From NCBI GenBank assembly GCA_035772405.1, contig JAYKKM010000374.1:1622501-1686500 (forward strand): a stretch of DNA of 64,000 bases, written 5' to 3'. Positions 49,401-55,400 of this stretch are shown here, in pieces (positions within the stretch are counted from its first letter, which is position 1; each line of letters begins with the position of its first letter). The translations under genes and the position numbers were made by a program. The notes beneath the pieces are model-generated. The model was given only the letters and a program-made list of their open reading frames with translations. It did no database searches and had not been told where the DNA came from. The DNA is from Chrysogorgia sp. JL179-B06 (Eukaryota > Cnidaria > Anthozoa > Scleralcyonacea > Chrysogorgiidae).

Positions 49401-52400
49401 TATGAGGACTGATTTTCGGGAAGAGGAGCATTGGCAGCACAATGAGTGAACAGCTGGGGAATTACTGCTTTTTCCGCAAATTTAGCGATAAAAGGCAGAT
49501 TGCTCACGGGTCTAAAATTCTTGAAAATCAGATCCAAACCAAGTTTCTTTAACAATGGAATAACAAGAGCAATCTTCCAATGTTCAGGAACATGACCTTC
49601 ATCAAGCGATAGATTCACCATGCGTGTGACAATAGGAACCAGTACATCACAGCAAAGTTTAAGTAGCCATGTAGGAATAGGGTCTATTTGACAATATGCA
49701 TTCGAAGAAGCCATTATTATCTTGTGCATTTCCTCCTCAGACAATGGCGTGAAATTCTCAAGTTTCCCTTTCGGCAATGGAGAGTCGACCACCGGAGGAC
49801 TAACATCAATACTGCCGATCTCAGATCTGTGTTCTGTAGTAAAATCAGGGGTTATGGTGAGATATTTAAAAAATCAAATTTTCGATTATTATTTCTGGAG
49901 ATTGAAATTTTATGATTTTACTACAGAACATAGATCTGTCTTTGGTTAGATGTTTTACCAAGTTTCGTATCATTAGAACTAGTTTTGATTGATATATCAC
50001 TGTTTTCCCATCACGGTACCTCCGTCATCATCATATGTACTCAATATGTAAGCTATTAAATGATTAACTAACTGCTAACTGGTATACACTCTGCTATCAA
50101 TTCATGTTTTATCATAATCTACATGAATGTAGCTTTCATTTAATACCATATATAGCCAATAAATTGTGTATTGTCCATGTGTTGTTTTTATACACATCGG
50201 CCAAATTTTAGCCCATTTTCACGTATTTGCCACTTTAACAAGCCTTCAACAATCATTCCGTTATTCCTAGTTATAGCAAATCTGTTCCCAAAATTTCCCG
50301 AAGACTTTGTCTTTTCAACGAAGGGCGCCCTGGCCAATAAACAATGCGTTTCGATGACCGAGCCGAGAAAGCGAAGACGAAAGCCCATGTGGCTATGCTA
50401 CAAAAAAGCGAAGAGAGACGCGGGAATACACTGGTCGCATAACGGCAGGATACCGAATATGGACTGTACGCATATATCGTCGCCATTTGGGGATGACCGA
50501 CATGGCTTGTGGAACGATAATTACTTGTGTGCAGCGAATAATTCAGTGTTTAAGTTTCACTGGGCCAGAGAAAGACCAATACCAGGTCTTGGGTGTTTGG
50601 AATGGCCGAGAGACAGCAGTGGCAAGAAAACTAGGAGAATGTTTTTGTGCGCGAAGTCTTTTGCAGGACGTAAGTGTGAACTGATGTCAGGTGTGGCAAG
50701 GAAATGGTTCATATTTAAAATCAAAATTATGGTCATGATAATCGTTATCACCATCAAAAATCACCATCATGACTATCATGATATCATAACTGTCATGACC
50801 ATCATCACAACTATCATCATAACTATCACCATCATGATCATCACCATCATAACTATCATCACCACCATCATCACCATCATATCCAACATCATCATCCCCA
50901 CCATCATCATCATCTATCATCACCATCATCACCACCACCATCATCACCACCATCATCATCACCATTACCACCATCACCACCACCATGATCACCACTATCA
51001 TCATCACTATCACCACCATCACCACCATCATAATCATCGTGACCATCACTATAAACATCAGTTCCATCACCACTATCATCATCATCACCACCACCACCAC
51101 AATTATCACCACTATCAGTTACACCATCATCACCACAATTATCACCACTATCAGTGACACCATCATCATCTTCACCACAATTATCACCACTATCAGTGAC
51201 ATCATCATCGTCATCATCATCACCACAATTATCACCACTATCAGTTACATCATCATCATCTTAATTATTATTCCAGCAATTGACGGAGGCTGGAGCTCGT
51301 GGTCGACCTGGACCACATGTAACAAAAAGTGCGGGGGTGGTTTTCAAGAAAAGAGAAGATATTGCACCAACCCCGAGCCAAAGAATTACGGAAAACCATG
51401 TTATGGAATGGACTACGAAAGACAGTATTGTAATATACAACAATGTAAAGGTAAGGGGGCCTACCCACTCATCCAGCCACCATCTCATGCTCACCAACCA
51501 TCCTGAATTCACCGAAATTTACTTGACGCGTTCGACCTGACATCTTTCGTAGAATTTCCAGTCTGGCCAAACGACTTTCTGTTCAGTTATTTCTCGTACA
51601 CGCCTTACGAGAAAAACTGCATCAGAATCCACGAGAATCTCAACGAGCTGTACTGGAGACATTTCTACTTCTGTTTCGGTGGGAGACAAGCGCAGAATTG
51701 GCGCCATATGGTCGGATATGGGTCTGCAGCCTGGCATGATGTGCACCAAGATAGATGAACCGAAAGATAGAACTGCATGGCAGAATAACTATCTGTGCGT
51801 GCCTCGTCGTTCAGAATACAGGTGAGGCAAAAGGGCAATGAGAGATATTAAGAGGATTTCCACACAAATCCTCCCTCGGTTTTCGAAAATATTAAATCAC
51901 TAATTCCCTCGTGCATGGCAATTTGCCATTGGCAAACATTGATTTTATGATGTGCTTCCTGAGTCACCATCGTTACCCATTTATACATATAATTATTGAA
52001 CAGGTTTAAATGGTCAAGTTCAGGACCAATAGATGGTTTGGAGTGTATACAGTGGCTGGCGAAAAACGGTACAAATGGATGGGACGATAACTACTTATGT
52101 GGACGCAGATTAAAGCAGGGAGCGACACAACAACGTAAGCATGTGGTGGATGGAAGAATGTAGATGGGGAAGAGGATGAGGGAAGAGGATAGGGGAAGGA
52201 GAGAGAGTGATGAAGATGCAAAGGGAAAGAGGATGAAGGGCCTTCCCTTCATGAAGGAAAGCAGGAAGAGGTGACGGAAGACAGAGAGAGAGAGAGAAGT
52301 CGAGAGAGAGAGAAGTCGAGGGAGAGGAAGGGGCGAAGGGAGAGAGGATGAGGGGAAGCAGGGAGGCGGAGGTAGGGGAGACAGAGGGGTGAAGGAAAGC

Positions 52401-55400
52401 AGGGAAAGGTGGCGGAAGACACAGAGAGAGAAGTTGAGAGAGGGAATTCGAGGGAGAGAGGGATGAAGATGCAATGGGAGAGAAGATGAGGGGAAGCAGG
52501 GAGGCGGAGGTAGGGGAGACAGAGGGGTGAAGGAAAGCAGGGAGAGGTGGCGGAAGACACAGAGAGAGAAGTTGAGAGAGGGAATTCGAGGGAGAGAGGG
52601 ATGAAGATGCAAAGGGAGAGAGGATGAGGGAAGGGAGAGAGGATGAGGGAAGGGAGAGAGGATGAGGGAAGGGAGAGGGGGTGAAGGAAAGCAGGAAGAG
52701 GTGGCGGAAGAGAAGTCGAGGGAGATTATACAGGAAAGCCGAGAGAGGTGGAGGAAGGGGAGACAGAGGGGGAGGGAGATGAGGGGAAGCCGGGAGGAGG
52801 GAGAGCAGTAGCGAAGGAGAGGATGGAGGAAGGAGAGGAAGGAGAGGATGGAGGGGGGAAATGAGAGAGGAAAGAGGGATCGAAAGAGAGATGAAGGGAA
52901 GCAGGGAGAGAGAGAGAGGGGGATGGAGAGGGAGGATGGGAAAGGAAGGGGCAAAGGGTGAGAGTATCACGAGATGAAAGGGAGCGGGGAAAGGTGAAGG
53001 AAGAGGGGAGACAGAGAGAGGAGTAGTGGAGGAGAGAGGGGGATAAAGGGGAAACGGGAGAGGAAGGAGTTATCGAAAGAGAGAGTAAGAATGGATGAGC
53101 AACAAAGCGAGAGAATGGAGGAAGGAGAGAGAATAGAAGCATGTCCAAAACAATGCTTTTAACAACATACCTTGGTAAATGTTGTTATCCTTACACAACC
53201 ATCTAGTGGACGTAGCTTCTTCACGAGCGAGTGTGAAAGTTGATGGAGGTTGGAAGAAGTGGAGCAAATGGTCGGCTTGCAGTAAGACATGTGACCGAGG
53301 CTACCAGAAACGTTCCAGATTGTGCATCGAGCCAACTCCATCCAACGGAGGAGCGCCGTGCTCTGGAGGAGGAAAAGAAACGAGGGATTGTAAGATCAAA
53401 GACTGTCCACGGCGTAAGTCTTTCAATGTTTGATAATCGAAGATAATTGAAGTTTGATAATGTCTATAAGCTGGGAGACACAGGTTCAAATCCTGGGTCG
53501 GACCACCACTCAGGGTCTTAAAAATAATCAAGGAGAAAGTGCTACGTTTGCAATAATATCAGCAAATGGTAAGACTTTCGGGTCTTCTCGGATAACGACC
53601 TTAAATCGTAGGCCCTCGGAACCACTATCAATTGGGCTTCTAGCCTGGTGGGGTATTCCGTTCAGTGAAAAGAGAAACTGAAAAAAAAGCTAATGTACTT
53701 GCTTATTTAAACAAGTAGTGCCAACCCTCAAAGGAATAACTCTTCGTTGTCTTTTTTCAACTTAGCATGTCACGCAGAATACGAAGGTGACCGAGGTAGA
53801 ATATCTTCGCCAAATTTCCCACATTATCCGCAAAATACGACATGTCGCTGGAGAATCACCGTGCCGCGGGGTAAACGAGTTGAATTGAAGTTCACGTACA
53901 TGAAAATTAAAGGTAAATTATGTATATTATTAAAGGGGAACTGTACCCAAAAAATAAATTACTTTTAAATAAAAGGTCTTTAAGTATAATGTTTAGAAAT
54001 GTTAATAGTTTTACGGTATCTGCTCTTGTACTCGAGAAATAACGTTTTCATTCTCGTATTTTATGCTTCTGGACACCGCCATTTTAAAGTTTGCTCGACG
54101 GCTCAGACTCGAGGTCCAGCGGGGTTTCTTTTCAATTTTGACGCCACTTGAGTGCAAAGAACAAAAGACAAGCACTCAATGATGTCAATATTGAAACGAA
54201 AACCACCGCTGTACATCAAACTTGAGCCGTCGAACAAACTCGAAAATGGCGGCGTCCAGAAGCATAAAATACGAGAATGAAAACGTTATTTCTCGAGTAC
54301 AAGAGCAGATATCGTAAAACTATTAACATTTCTAAATATTATACTTAAAGGACATTGGCAACAAAAATTAAGTTTGTCCAATATGAAAGAACTCGTAAAA
54401 TGATAGAGTAACAGCTTTTACAACTTTTACAACGTATTTTACTTCGTTTTTGAAATATTTCAGTTTGTTTGATATGTAAATGAGATAGTCTCTGATGTCA
54501 GGTGCAGGGTAGAGAATTTTCACTCATTAAAATATTAGTTCCATCTTCAAGTTTGTTCCACAAATTTACTTGAAAATGTGCGTATAACTCCTCATGATAA
54601 TGAACGTTGTAAACTTAGCAATCACTGAGATATAAGACATTTTTAATGAGTGAAAATTCTCTACCCCACACCTGACGTCAGAGACCATCTCATTTACATA
54701 TCAAACAAACTGAAATATTTCAAAAACGAAGTAAAATACGGAAAAGTTGTAAAAGGTGTTACTCTATCATTTTACGAGTTCTTTCATATTAGACAAACTT
54801 AATTTTTGTTGCCAATGTCCTTATATATATATATATATATATATAATTCAATCTACAGACACGTGTATATATATATATATATATATACAAACTATTCGTG
54901 AGAAATGGATCCCTGCCGCGGCGAGATTATCACCCTCGCTTGGGAGGGGATTATCCAAGATCATACCATATCTTTTATTAGTACCGCAATTCCAAACTCC
55001 ACTAACCTTCTCGTATTGCGTTCTCTACCACAGCTCCAAGAACAACGTGTATTTCGGACAGTGTGATTGTCAAGGATGGCGCAAACTCGAAGGCTGCAAC
55101 ACTGAAATGGTTTTGCCACAACTTCAGGTCCAGGCAGGTTGTCCAGTCATCAAGAAACACCATGTTCTTAGAACTTAAAACCAGTGATGCGCTGAAGAGT
55201 GGAGGGTTTAGGGCCGAGTGGGTTTCTAAAGCGATTCCAAAGAAAGGTACATTAGCCAGACATGCGCGTGCACTAGGCAACTAGGGTCGGCGTTAGATCA
55301 TAATGAGAACGTACAGTCCGGACGATGTTTTTTAATATAAGTTAAAGTGCCCCTAACCTCAAAATTTTGTTATTTTGTTATTTGGAAGAACTTTTAAAAT

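Noticed and set aside
52091..52970. Minus-strand Ser/Pro/Leu-rich frames of over 280 codons
   Set aside because: They are the complement of the purine tract in intron 9. Composition alone removes stop codons.
55002..55280. Minus-strand frame of 92 codons opposite exon 12
   Set aside because: Antisense shadow of the CUB exon, whose + strand frame has splice sites and CUB motifs.
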